Of a DNA stretch of 64,000 nt, positions 1 through 10,529 are shown piece after piece. Numbering within the stretch: the stretch's first letter is position 1; every line of letters starts with the position of its first letter. The position numbers and the translations under genes were made by a program. Source of the DNA: Rhizoclosmatium globosum (taxonomy: Eukaryota > Chytridiomycota > Chytridiomycetes > Chytridiales > Chytriomycetaceae); the NCBI GenBank assembly GCA_002104985.1, contig MCGO01000001.1, positions 186,001 through 250,000 of the forward strand. The letters run 5' to 3'. The notes beneath the pieces are model-generated. The model saw only the letters and a program-made list of their open reading frames with translations. It was not told where the DNA came from and ran no database searches.

Positions 1-617
1 ACAACTCCCCTTTGACTAAACGACGTCACCACGGTTATTTCCAGAAGCCGTTATCCGGTCCTAAGCGCTTTACGGTCCATTGACGTTATCCACGTTACTT
101 TTGGCCAGACCTACAACCCACAGGTCCCCTAACTAGAGATTCTTCCTGTGCCCATTGTACCTGTGCTACTTGTTCAACACTATCGCTCAGAACTCGCAAC
201 GAGATTCCCTGGCGTGAATATGGTCGACAACAGCGCTCACCCGCAGCGACTGTCGAAGGGTCCTTGAATATACTCTCTATGCTCGCCACAGCACTTCAAT
301 TATAGACAACTTCAAACTTTACTGATTTGCCGCTGATCCCCCATAACAACAAATAAATAAGTAAAGTACATAAAATAACAATATAATAAAACGTAAAAGA
401 ATAAATACAAGCCCTGTTGCCAAGTCTTTGAACCTAGGTAATGAACAAGAAGAACCCCTTGTGAAGTACTTCACACCTCAGTGAAGATGGACAATACAGT
501 TTAGCATTCCCCTAAATCTGACTGCATGGCCTATTTGGAAGTTGTTTTAATAAATATCTATTTACCTTGAATACTTAACTTATTATAAATTTCGCTTCCA
601 TTGTCCATCCCACACAA
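1..617. other. Left-edge intergenic region
   Basis: I see no convincing gene here. Positions 1-300 are more GC-rich than 300-617 and hold a 64-codon minus-strand open frame (95-289) with no ATG and no recognisable motif; it could be an exon of a gene off the left edge. A 14-bp perfect palindrome lies at 461-474. The segment at about 500-560 resembles the segment at about 1466-1520, upstream of the second array copy, so it is probably part of the promoter of the first 7-TM gene and was duplicated with the coding unit. Confidence 0.4.
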
Positions 618-1460
618 ATGCTGATCTTACCCTCAACCATTCTCTACTTCATTGCAACTGGCGTTTCACTCTTCTTGGGAGTCTACCTCATCTACTTCAT
701 AATTATCAATGAGTTTGTCCTTGTGTCGAAAAACTTCTCATGGAAAGCATTTGCATCGCTCTTCAATATTCTCATCATCACAGGAAACCTTGCTAGCGTC
801 GGTTTCAGTATCTCTGTAGCGGTTCAACGATTTTATGCAGAAGCTGATTCCCCACTTCAGAAAGGAATGGGTATAATCGCAGGATTTACAATTGCACTTT
901 CACAATATTGCTATTTGCGTTGTACTTGGGCACGCGGTTCTGATATAGTACGCCGATTGTTTAAGCCTTTGTTCTCGGGAATGAGTTTGTTCTTGAATTG
1001 GGCTCCTATTCTACTTGTCGCTGAGTGTACTGTAAGCGCGGTTTATATCCTCAAACCAAACTCAACACAAGTTGCTTCAATATTTTTTGGTATTTATGGC
1101 GTGACTGGGTTTGCGGTAGTTGTTTTCGACGCTGTTATGCTGATTTCATTCATCCAATGTTTGAGAAGTACTCATACGGAAGAGGAAGCTGTTTCTGAAG
1201 ATTTCTTGATAATAAGCTGGTACGGAATAGGAAGTTCTTTACTCTGCTTTTCCGTGAATATTGTGTTTGTTGGAGCAGGGCTAGTTAAACGTGGCGATGT
1301 TAACAATTTCTTGTTCTCCGTTATAGCACTATTGGTATCTCTGGTCTTTTTTATGCTAAGCATGATGAAAATACGAGTCGTACAGTCAAGAAGAAACTCT
1401 GCTCGATTTGTTTCCATAACAGCAAAACAACCATCAGCAAAGACAAAGAATGTGGTTTAA
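618..1460 (+). CDS. 7-TM membrane protein, array copy 1
   Basis: Single-exon 280-residue polytopic protein of a family I do not recognise. Seven hydrophobic segments are evident (roughly residues 5-30, 43-68, 88-110, 120-145, 152-180, 196-222 and 230-255), with a very short N-terminus and a basic, Ser-rich C-terminal tail. The strongest family signature follows TM3: QYCYLR, then WARGSDIVRR. A VVFD-VML motif lies in TM5 and SWYGIG in TM6. It has paralogues at 1986-2834 and 3051-3899, a dead copy at 1573-1873 and a distant relative at 40895-41779. The start is the ATG shared by the paralogues (all begin MLILPS). The stop TAA overlaps an AATAAA at 1459-1464. The topology resembles a small GPCR-like receptor, but that is inference; no ligand or G-protein motif is visible. 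Confidence 0.8.
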   Translation: MLILPSTILYFIATGVSLFLGVYLIYFIIINEFVLVSKNFSWKAFASLFNILIITGNLASVGFSISVAVQRFYAEADSPLQKGMGIIAGFTIALSQYCYLRCTWARGSDIVRRLFKPLFSGMSLFLNWAPILLVAECTVSAVYILKPNSTQVASIFFGIYGVTGFAVVVFDAVMLISFIQCLRSTHTEEEAVSEDFLIISWYGIGSSLLCFSVNIVFVGAGLVKRGDVNNFLFSVIALLVSLVFFMLSMMKIRVVQSRRNSARFVSITAKQPSAKTKNVV

Positions 1461-1572
1461 TAAATAGTTTTGCATTCCCCTGGCCGTATGGCTTATTTGG
1501 CGGTTGTTTTTATAAACATATAGCAACCTCACATACTTCTCATTCTGAATTATGCCTTAATTGTTCCCCCCA

Positions 1573-1873
1573 AAGCTAGGTACGCTGATCTTACCTTCAA
1601 TCATTCTCTGCTCCGTCGCAACCGGCCTTTCACTTTTCTTGATATTCTACATCGTTTACTTCATTTCAGTTTATGAGTTCATTCTTGTGTCCAAAGATTT
1701 TTATGGAATTCAATCTCAACGTACTCATCATCACGGGAAACTTTGCTAACGCCGGCTTCAGCATCACTCTAGCAGTTGAACGATTTTATGCAGAAGCTGA
1801 TTCCCCACTTCAAAAAACCATGGATATAATCTCAGGATTTACACCATCAGTAAAAACAAGTAATGCGCAATAA
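1573..1873 (+). pseudogene. Broken 7-TM array copy
   Basis: Remnant of a fourth tandem copy. The conserved initiator ATG of the family is ACG here (about 1582, before LILPS). The reading frame shifts near 1700, where about 20 bases of the TM1-TM2 region are missing compared with copy 1. Homology stops after the SGF motif of TM3, followed by an unrelated short tail and a stop near 1871. TM4-TM7 are absent. The upstream segment (from about 1466) still resembles the promoter of copy 1, so the copy arose as a full repeat unit and then decayed. Confidence 0.8.
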
Positions 1874-1985
1874 TAAACTGTGCCTCGAAGCTTTTTTTAT
1901 TTTTCAATTTTTGCTCTGTCCAGCGTAAATGGTGGCTGCTCTCGTAGTTTCTCATCACAATTCACGTCCATTGTCCATCATGCCG

Positions 1986-2834
1986 ATGCTGATATTACCC
2001 TCGATCATTCTCTGCTCCATCTCGACCAGTATTTCACTTTTTTTGGCATTCTATATCATCTACTTCATCGTAATCCATGAGTTCGTCCTCGTGTCCAAAG
2101 ACTTTACGTGGAATGCGATGGCTTCGCTTTTTAACGTTCTCATCATCACAGGAAATGTCGCCAGCGTCGGATTTAGTATCTCTATAGGAACACAACGATT
2201 TTATGCACAAGTTGGCTCCCTACTTTCAAAATCTATGGGAATTTTGTCAGGATTTATGTTTGCAATATTACAATATTGTTATCTGCGTTACACTTGGGCG
2301 CGCGGATGTGATATCGTGCGACGACAGTTCAAATCTCTGTTCTCAGGAATGAGATTGTTTTTGAAGTTGGTGCCCATTCTAATAGTTGCAGAGTGTGTAG
2401 CAACTGTAATGTATACCCTTCAACCAACCTCACCGCTCTATGGTCCGATGTATGTCGGTAGTCATGGTGTGACCGGGCTTCTTGTACTTGTATTTGACGG
2501 TGAAATGTTGAGTTCATTCATCCAATGTTTGAGGAGTACTCACATGGAAGATGAAGGCACCTCAAAAGATTTCTTGATTATAAGTTGGTATGGAATATGG
2601 AGTACGATTCTTTTATTATTCATGCTTGCCGTATTTGTTGTCGTTGGATTGGTTAAGAGTGTTGAACTCATCAATTTTCTATTTTCCATTATCACGGTAT
2701 TGATATCTTTGATGCTAGTAATGCTGAGTATGATGAAAATACGAGTCATTCATCAGTCGAGAAGTTGCTCAGCTCAATCCATGTCCGTTTCAATGTCAAA
2801 ACAACTGACAAGTAGGATAACCAGCGGACCTTAA
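1986..2834 (+). CDS. 7-TM membrane protein, array copy 2
   Basis: Intact single-exon paralogue of the 618-1460 gene, 282 residues from the homologous start. An in-frame upstream ATG at 1929 would add 19 residues, but its paralogues begin at MLILPS, and the sequence just before that (GTCCATTGTCCATC) matches the untranslated leader of copy 1, so I place the start at 1986 (1980 is also possible). It keeps all seven hydrophobic segments and the QYCYLRYTWARG signature, here followed by CDIVRR. The stop overlaps an AATAAA (TTAATAAA). Divergence from copy 3 is moderate, so the array is not a very recent amplification. Confidence 0.8.
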   Translation: MLILPSIILCSISTSISLFLAFYIIYFIVIHEFVLVSKDFTWNAMASLFNVLIITGNVASVGFSISIGTQRFYAQVGSLLSKSMGILSGFMFAILQYCYLRYTWARGCDIVRRQFKSLFSGMRLFLKLVPILIVAECVATVMYTLQPTSPLYGPMYVGSHGVTGLLVLVFDGEMLSSFIQCLRSTHMEDEGTSKDFLIISWYGIWSTILLLFMLAVFVVVGLVKSVELINFLFSIITVLISLMLVMLSMMKIRVIHQSRSCSAQSMSVSMSKQLTSRITSGP

Positions 2835-3050
2835 TAAAATAACTTAAAATCATCCATCAAATTATCTCTTCACCAGATAATACCTGCAACTTTGTACTAT
2901 CCATTTTGTCAAGCCTTGTGACCTAAACTGGTTAACAAGAACCCGAAACGGTTGTATTCCAAGACTATGACTGAGTAATTTCTGTGTCAATACGTACAAT
3001 TGAACGACTAATTTCATTCCAAAATCTCGTCCATTGTTTATTCAAAGGGG

Positions 3051-3899
3051 ATGCTAATATTACCCTCAATCATCCTCTGCTCCATCGCAACAAGTATCTC
3101 GATTCTATTGATATTCTACATCATCTACTTTATTGTAGTTTATGAGTTTCTCCTCGTATCCAAAGATTTCACTTGGAAAGCATTCGCGTCACTTTTCAAC
3201 GTCCTCATCATCACAGGAAACTTTGCAAGCGCTGGTTTCAGCATCTCAATCGGAACACAACGATTTTACGCGGAAGTTGGCAGTCCACTTTCGAAAGCCA
3301 TGGGAATATTGTCAGGATTTATGTTTGCTCTTTTACAGTATTGTTATTTACGCTATACATGGGCACGCGGCTCTGATATCGTTCGAAGGCAGTTTAAGTT
3401 TGTGTTTTCGGGAATGAGATTGTTTTTGAAGTTGGTGCCTGTTCTTCTCATGGCCGAATGTGCCGCAACAGCGCTTTATTCCCTTGAACCACTCTCAACA
3501 CGATATATTCCGATTTACTTCGGTATTCATGGTGTAACTGGGTTCGTGATAGTAGTATTCGACGGTGTAATGCTGGGCTCATTCATTCAATTTCTGAGGA
3601 CAACTCATTTGGAAGACGAACCTGCTTCGAAGGATTTTTTGATGATTTGTTGGTACGGAATAGGGAGTATGATACTGTGTTTCTTCATGGTTGCTGTATT
3701 TGCAGGGGTAGCGACTGTGAAGAAGCTTGAAGTCATCAATTTTATGTTTTCCATCATCACATTACTGATGTCTCTCGTCTTTTTTATGCTGAGTTTGATG
3801 AAAATACGCGTCATTCATCAGTCAAGAGCTAGTTCAGCTCGATCTGCTTCTATGGCAACAACAAAACAACCATTGACAAAGACAAACAACGCACCGTAA
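3051..3899 (+). CDS. 7-TM membrane protein, array copy 3
   Basis: Third intact copy, 282 residues, single exon, same start context and MLILPS N-terminus. Seven hydrophobic segments; signature QYCYLRYTWARGSDIVRR at residues about 103-120. It ends in a Ser/Thr/Lys-rich cytoplasmic-type tail. The stop TAA is embedded in CGTAATAAAG, giving a polyadenylation signal that begins inside the stop codon. It converges with the RTR1 gene, whose stop is only 32 nt downstream on the other strand, so the 3' UTRs probably overlap. Function is unknown. Confidence 0.8.
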   Translation: MLILPSIILCSIATSISILLIFYIIYFIVVYEFLLVSKDFTWKAFASLFNVLIITGNFASAGFSISIGTQRFYAEVGSPLSKAMGILSGFMFALLQYCYLRYTWARGSDIVRRQFKFVFSGMRLFLKLVPVLLMAECAATALYSLEPLSTRYIPIYFGIHGVTGFVIVVFDGVMLGSFIQFLRTTHLEDEPASKDFLMICWYGIGSMILCFFMVAVFAGVATVKKLEVINFMFSIITLLMSLVFFMLSLMKIRVIHQSRASSARSASMATTKQPLTKTNNAP

Positions 3900-3931
3900 T
3901 AAAGAGCCACTTTACTTAACCAATCCACAAC

Positions 3932-5644
3932 TCACATATAAAACACACTCCGCACCAAAGCACCGACCTCATCCACTCCAACATTCCCACCAGTCTCCCC
4001 TCTCACAACCCTTTCCACCCACACCCGCTCACAAACCTCCTCCAAAAACACACCACCCCTGACATCCGCCACAACCTTAATAAAACAAAGCGCAACAACC
4101 CTCTCCTCAACACCCCCAACAAACTCCCCACTCCTCACCCAAAACGTCTCCAACAACTCCAACACCCACTCCACCCTCATCTCGACGCGAGCGCGCCTGC
4201 AAATCGACATGCACGCTTTTGCAGCGCGTTCGGAAAAGATTTTCGTGCGGAGGGAGAGCGCGTCCATGTCGTGGCCGTGGTCAAAGAGGGATGCGTGGAA
4301 GGCGTCCATGTTTGTCGGGGACTTTTCGATGTAGTTTTTGGTTTCAGATGTGGGGAGGGTTGAGAGGTATGTGTGAAGACGGCCAAAGAGAGAGAGGTGT
4401 GTGCGGGAGGCGGATTGGGAGACGGATTTTTTGGAGGGGCGGGGCCATTGTTGGGTGGTGGTTGGTTCTTCGTCGGATACGTCTTCCGCATCTGTGAATT
4501 CATTGTCAGTTAAAGTAGAGTCCGTGCTCAGAGCAGTCGGCTTTTGTTCTGTAGCTTTTGGCGGTTGAGCACTTGGAATAGGCTTCTGTGGTTCTTGTGA
4601 GACTTGTTTGGATTGTCTTTCCCGCTCTTGTCGCTTCTCTTCGTACTCAGCCAGAAGGTCTGTCAATGCCCGGCCTTGACGGGACACACGGAATCCTTCG
4701 ACCATTTCAGCATCCTCAGTCGAAATTGATAGCGTATTGAAATTGAGCAACCCAGATATGTCGGGATTCGTGTTTTCGCGAATGACAAGAGCATCAGGAT
4801 CCAATATGCTTTCGGAAATGTTTCCAACTAACGAAGGTATTGATGGCGGCTTTGGGGCCTGAGACACTAGTTCTTTGATGTGAGCCATAACTAATGCATC
4901 TCTACTGGCTTTATCTAACGGTGTGGAGCCTTTGGTAGCGTCAATCGAAGTACGACTGCAGATTCCAAATTAATTCTGAGCCGATGAACCTTCCAGAACT
5001 CACATTGAAGCCATATCAGAAGCATCTAATATTTCAAGCAGTTCCCGCACGCTATCATAATCACGAATGTATCCTGGATCCAGAGGGATCTGTGTCTGCA
5101 AGTAACTCGACGCAGCCATACATTCCTTTGAGCAAAACCGTTTCAGATTCGTAATATCATAGACTTTGTTGTTTGAAATTCGGTATTGGCCAACAGCTTT
5201 CTGTTTTGTTGTGGTTGAGCAATCGGATGCGATTACGAAATCTGTTCTCACCATTCGAGGTTTCTCACAAAGAGGATATCCACAGATATCAATCGCAATT
5301 CGCTCCTCAAGCACAGCTTCGTAGTGACGAGGCTCAAGGAACTTAGCCTGTTCAAACGAAAGATGCTCAGCTGGACCCCATCCAACTGACAAACTCACCG
5401 TCAAGTTCCTCAGCATATCTTTCGTCACTTTGCCTTCGAAGAGGTGCTCTTGCATGGCATCAAAGACTTGATCGTCCCATTGCTTCTTGGTTACAGCCGA
5501 AGTTTTGACTGCAGTTTGACGGGCAGTAACAGGCTTTGGTTTCGGAGGAGGGGTTGCTTTTGCTTTTGCTTTGGGCCTTCGCTTTGGTTGCGTGTTTTGT
5601 GGTTGTTGCTGAGTTGCTGGTGTGGGAGTGTTTCGAGCAGACAT
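3932..5644 (-). CDS. RTR1: RTR1/RPAP2 RNA polymerase II CTD phosphatase
   Basis: Two exons: 5644-5004 and 4955-3932; the intron of 48 nt joins an ATT codon in frame, giving 554 residues. The N-terminal half has the RTR1 zinc-finger domain: CGYPLC (about residues 111-116), then a treble of VYDITNLKRFCSKEC (about 166-180) followed by a Tyr/Leu helix. RTR1/RPAP2 proteins dephosphorylate the Pol II C-terminal domain (Ser5/Tyr1) and help import Pol II into the nucleus. An N-terminal Pro/Lys-rich low-complexity stretch precedes the domain. The C-terminal half holds an acidic linker (TDAEDVSDEEP) and an alpha-helical tail ending near the stop. It is divergently transcribed from UTP7 across about 290 bp. 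Confidence 0.88.
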
Positions 5645-5936
5645 TTTCGAGTGTAAACTATGATTTAATTATATAATATCATTTACTTTTGATGAAGGGA
5701 AGTTTTGGTTTCAGGGTTAAAATGCTGAAAACGCACTTGCAGTCGGCGAATAGTCAGCGTCCACATAGAAAGACGGCCTTTACTCCTCAACCTCGCACTT
5801 TCTTTCTAGTGATATTGAATGTCTCTTACTGAAACCATAATACAACACGCATGATTTAAATATTATAGGGAAGTTTTGATGACCCCTTTTTGTTTTTTTT
5901 GACCAACACAAACTCTTGCTCTTTCAACAACGACAG

Positions 5937-7797
5937 ATGGCAGGCGACGACGACAAGCGAAAGAAAGCAGCCGCGGCCCAGAAAGCAGTCGAACTTCACA
6001 TTGAGCAGAAGAAGGTTGCCGACAAGCTCAAAACTGTCAAATACAATCGTGTCGAGGCAACGGGAGGCGACGATGAGAACCCTTACAGCGCTAAGGTGGG
6101 ACTGTCTCTTGCACTCAGAGCACGGCTAACAGGTCGATCACTAGAATCTGCAAGATAAGAAGGCCCGCGGTCAGTACAAGCGACAGGAAAAGAAGTACTC
6201 GGAAGTAGCTACCCGCGCTGCCCAGTCCGAAGTGCTGCTAACTCAGGATGCCGGTTACATCGAAGCTGAAGGAATGGAACGCACCTACAAGTTCTCACAG
6301 AAAGTTATTCGTGAGAATGTCGACATCAACACGGAAGCCAAGGGATTTGACCTCAAACTGAAAGAATTCGGACCTTATGCTGTAGATTATACTCGAAACG
6401 GAAGAAATTTGTTGATTGGAGGGCGTAAGGGACACATTGCGACGTTCGACTGGAAAAGCAAGGCATTGGGATGTGAACTTCACTTGAAGGAGACAGTACG
6501 CGATGTCAAGTGAGTTCACATCGTTATATTTAGCAAATTATCTCTTAATGTCTAATTTCAAGGTGGCTTCATGACCAAACAATGTTTGCCGTTGCCCAAA
6601 AGCAATATACCTACATCTACGATCGCACGGGAATGGAAATTCACTGTATGAGGAAGTTTGTGGAAATCAATCGGCTGGAATTCTTGCCATACCATTTCTT
6701 GCTTTGTGGAATAGTGAGTGTCATCAATCTGCCTAACAAGGCTCTAACTTTGGTATACTAGAGTAAAAACGGTCAATTGACATGGCAAGACACATCTACT
6801 GGTTCTCTTGTTGCCCAGCACAGAACTCGATTTGGAGACTGTAACGCAATGACACAAAATCCTTACAACGCCATCATCAACCTTGGTCACTCAAATGGTG
6901 TCGTATCGTTATGGAGTCCGAATATGAATGAACCACTCGTGAAAATGTTCTGTCATAAGGGCCCTGTGAAAGCTCTCGCGGTCGACCGTGGTGGTTATTA
7001 TATGGCTACCAGTGGTTTAGATGGACGACTGAAAGTCTGGGATATTCGATCATACAAACCTGTTCATGAATATTATACGCATACTCCAGCTTCAGAGCTA
7101 TCCATCAGTCAGCTCGGAATGTTGGCGGTCGGCTTCGGACCAAACGTTGCTGTGCGTAACAATCATAAATCCCATCACACCTGAAACAAAACTAAACCTG
7201 TATTAGGTCTGGAAGGATGCTTTCAAAGAGAAACAGAAATCCCCATACCTCACGCACCTTCTCCCTGGATCTACCGTGAACTCGCTCAAATTCTGTCCTT
7301 ACGATGATGTCCTCGGAGTCGGCCATAACGAAGGCATAACCTCAATGATCGTTCCAGGATCCGGAGAACCCAACTACGACGCCTTCGAAGCCAATCCATA
7401 CCAAACTGCCACCCAAGCAAAGAGACGTGAAGTCATGTCTCTCCTCGACAAAATCCAACCCGAAATGATCTCACTCAACCCAGATTTCATTGGAAGTGTC
7501 GACCGAGCAGGCACAGAGACTGTGATGGAAGAGAAGCGGTTAGCGTTTGAGGCAAACAACTTGGGCGAGAAGTTTGTGCCCAAGAAGAAGGCGAGAGGAA
7601 AGTCTAGCGCTCATAACAAGTTTTTGAGGAAGCAAACGAATATTGTTGATCCTTTGCGTGTCAAAGCGTTGGAGGATAGACAAAAGGAGCGGGATGCAAA
7701 GGAGAAAGAAGGGAAACGAAAGAGAGGTGGTGCTGGTAATGGCGAGAAAGAATACTCTGCGTTGGATAGATTCACTGCCAAGAAGCCAAAGTGGTAG
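5937..7797 (+). CDS. UTP7: U3 snoRNP WD40 protein UTP7 (WDR46)
   Basis: Five exons: 5937-6095, 6145-6509, 6563-6713, 6762-7151, 7207-7797; 551 residues. An alternative acceptor would start exon 2 at 6160, also in frame. The protein is a small-subunit processome WD40 propeller: blades are visible in GHIATFDW, the GHSNGVVSLW region and SGLDGRLKVWDIRSYKP. The C-terminal extension is typical of UTP7/BING4 (NPYQTATQAKRREVMSLLDK and KFLRKQTNIVD), ending in a Lys-rich tail. The basic N-terminal helix is also typical. It acts in nucleolar 18S rRNA processing with U3 snoRNA. UTP11, another processome component, lies at 55030-55936 in this window. Confidence 0.93.
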
Positions 7798-7928
7798 TAA
7801 TACACTTGTTTATCATATGATTTTATGATTCCATTCTTTATCCATAAACCATTTTCAAGCCTTGTTTCATGTGTGCCGTCGGAAGAATCGGAACTCAAGT
7901 TGCATTTCCTTTTGTTTTCTTTCCTGCA

Positions 7929-9669
7929 ATGTCTGATCCAGAAGTCCCAGCCCCTGAGTACATTCTCACTGATCTGAAGCACAATCCCGTCGTCGAAGAC
8001 ACCCAAAAGGAATCTAATGAGCCCTTGGTTGTTTTGTCAAAGACCCAGTTCCTGATTGTCTACATCGGGCTTGCCCTTGCTATCTTTATGGCAGCCCTGG
8101 ATCTCACCATCGTCAGTACTGCTCTTAAAGCGATTACAAGTGATTTGGGCCGACAAGAGCTGGTCCCTTGGACTGGGTAAGTTGTTAGCCAGCTTGAACG
8201 AACAGCATTGCTGATACAACAACAGATCCGCATATCTTCTAACTGCATGCTCGTTTGGAACACTATATGGAAAGTTTGCCGAAATCTTTGGTCGCAAGTG
8301 GGTATTCCTGTTTGCCCTCATTGCGTTTGAGTTGGGTTCCCTCATTTGTGGTGTTGCACCAACAATGGAAATCCTTATTATCGGTCGTGCAGTTGCGGGT
8401 GTTGGAGGAGGAGGACTTATTTCGATGGTTGTCGTTATTGTGTCTGACCTCGTTGTTCCTCAAGACCGTGGAAAGTACCTCTCGATTATCTCAGTGTTAT
8501 ATGGATTCAGTTCAGTCGTTGGTCCACTCATGGGTGGTACATTCTCTGATCTTGCCACATGGCGTTGGTGTTTCTTCCTCAATATTCCATTTGGTTTGGT
8601 GACGATGACGATTGTTCTTGTGTTCCTTAAGTTCCCACCAGTTCAGGGAAACATTTCTGAAAAGATGAAGCGAATTGATGTCTGGGGCACAATTACATTC
8701 TTCGTTGCCTCAATGACTCTCTTGACTCCACTTCAATTGGGTGGTTCAATTTTCGCATGGAACTCTGTGCCAGTTATAGTCATGTTCGCTATTGCGTTTG
8801 TTGCATTCGGTATTTTTGGTTATATCGAGGAACGTATTGCTACAGAGCCTTTGGTTCCTTTGAGTATGTTCCGAAATCTGACCGTTACTGCATTGATCTT
8901 GATTTCGGCTTGTATGGGGGCTTGCTTTTTCGCAAGCATGTATTTTATTGCGTTGTTTTTCCAAGTTGTGAATGGAGATTCAGCAATGCAGGCTGGGTTG
9001 AAGACATCGCCATTGATTCTTGGACTTGTCCTCTCCGAGTTCTCTGGTGCTCAGTTGTTGACCAAGACTGGTAAGCATCTATGATGGCTGAAAGTTATTG
9101 CTAACATGAGCTCTGCAGGGAAATACAAATACTGGTTTATTATTGGTCCCGTTTTGATGACAGTGGGAATTGCCCTCATCTCCATCCTCGACACAAATTC
9201 TCCAACTCTTATGCGAATGGCTTTCCTATTTATTTACGGTGTCGGTGTCGGAAGCTTGATGCTTATGATGGTTCTTACGGTTCAGTCTGCCGTCGAACGC
9301 CCCATGATTCCAGTGGTGACATCAGTTTCACAAACATGCCAATATTTGGGAGGTTCTCTCGGTGTGGCGATTCTTGGAACGCTTTTCAACAATTTGGTTG
9401 AAAAGAACATTTCCAACAATGCAATCTTGGTTCAAGCGATGGAGACTCTCAAGAAGAATGGAACTATCGTAGACCCTACTCAAGTTCTTGATTTTCTGGA
9501 ACTCTTGAAGACAAATAAGGTTGTTCAGAATTCGGGAGCAGCGCAAGCAGAGCTCGTACAGCAATTCATGGGCGCGTTTCACATTGCATTTTTGGGTCTA
9601 CTTCCTTTCACAATCTTGATGGGACTCTGCGGAGTGTATGTGGTGACAAGGAAGATCGTTATTAACTAA
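7929..9669 (+). CDS. MFS drug:H+ antiporter, DHA2-like
   Basis: Three exons: 7929-8176, 8226-9070, 9119-9669; 547 residues. Major facilitator with about 14 hydrophobic segments. Motif A region: LYGKFAEIFGRK after TM2. DHA2 motif D1 near TM1: AALDLTIVSTAL. Motif C-like stretch GFSSVVGPLMGG. These place it in the EmrB/QacA/azole-resistance type of proton antiporters, which export drugs or small metabolites across plasma or vacuolar membrane; the actual substrate cannot be read from sequence. An in-frame ATG at 7869 could extend the N-terminus by 20 residues; 7929 gives the more usual hydrophilic N-terminus. The stop codon overlaps AATAAA (CTAATAAAA). Confidence 0.9.
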
Positions 9670-9767
9670 TAAAACAATAAATTATTGCTGAACAAGCTAG
9701 CTCGATAAGCTTGTGAATGTTAAATTATGCGACCAGAAACCCAGGATACATCGTTTATTGGTACTCT

Positions 9768-10472
9768 CTACTTCTTTGGTTCTTCTCCTCCTGTCAGAGC
9801 CAGAATGACGACGATTGGAAGGATATAGTACCAGTACTTTTGCAAGAAACTCTTCTCCTCTGTCTTTCCAGTCACAGTTTCTGCAGTCATTTGGTCGAGG
9901 CGTGGTCTGAAACTTCAAGTCAATATCCGTCAAAACACACATTAACGTACAAACCTTGCTCCATCATGCGTCTTCCCAAACACAGCTTTTGTCTTAAATC
10001 CGTTCTTTGCAGCGACAGCAACCTTCTTGATGTTTCCACATGAACCATCCTTCGACTCAACAGCATAATCCACATGGAACGGAACTCCCGTTTGGTCCAC
10101 ATGTACAGTAATCATATCGACAAGCTGAGCCTTTTGAAGATGACAGAGTCTGATGCTCGAGCTCAGTTCCAACTGACCCTGGACGATTTTAATGTGGTAG
10201 AGTGTTGATTCGTCTGCGGGAGCCGATGTGATGGGAGAGAGATCAAGGCCTTCATAGTTTTCGTAGCGGGCTCCGGTAGATCCGGTCTTCTTCTCAAGTT
10301 GTGTGATGAGGCCGCGGACAGTGAATGGACTGTCACCAACGGCGTGAAGGACCTGGAACTGAAGAGAAAGTTAAGTACTATATACTCAAATGATTCGCAA
10401 CAATACATGATTTGCAGCTGAGACGAAGACGGCGAAACTCGCGAAGAGTAAAGTGAGGATGGGGAGTTGCAT
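9768..10472 (-). CDS. EMC10: ER membrane protein complex subunit 10
   Basis: Three exons: 10472-10407, 10358-9955, 9906-9768; 202 residues. It has an N-terminal signal peptide (MQLPILTLLFASFAVFVSA), a lumenal beta-sandwich domain and one C-terminal membrane helix (KYWYYILPIVVILAL) followed by a short GGEEPKK tail. The stretch LYHIKIVQGQLELSSSIRLC and the conserved Cys pair (SIRLC and DGSCG) are characteristic of EMC10. EMC inserts tail-anchored and some multi-pass proteins in the ER. The length is close to fungal EMC10 (about 200-230). The start lies only 57 nt from the stop of the next gene on the same strand. Confidence 0.85.
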
Positions 10473-10529
10473 TTGGATGATACTTTTTGCAACAACATTT
10501 ATTGCATCAAAACACAACTCAACCACTCA

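Noticed and set aside
4177..4503. Overlapping frames on both strands within RTR1
   Set aside because: Shadows of the RTR1 coding exon; composition (Pro/Asn or Arg/Gly-rich) is that of a shifted frame.
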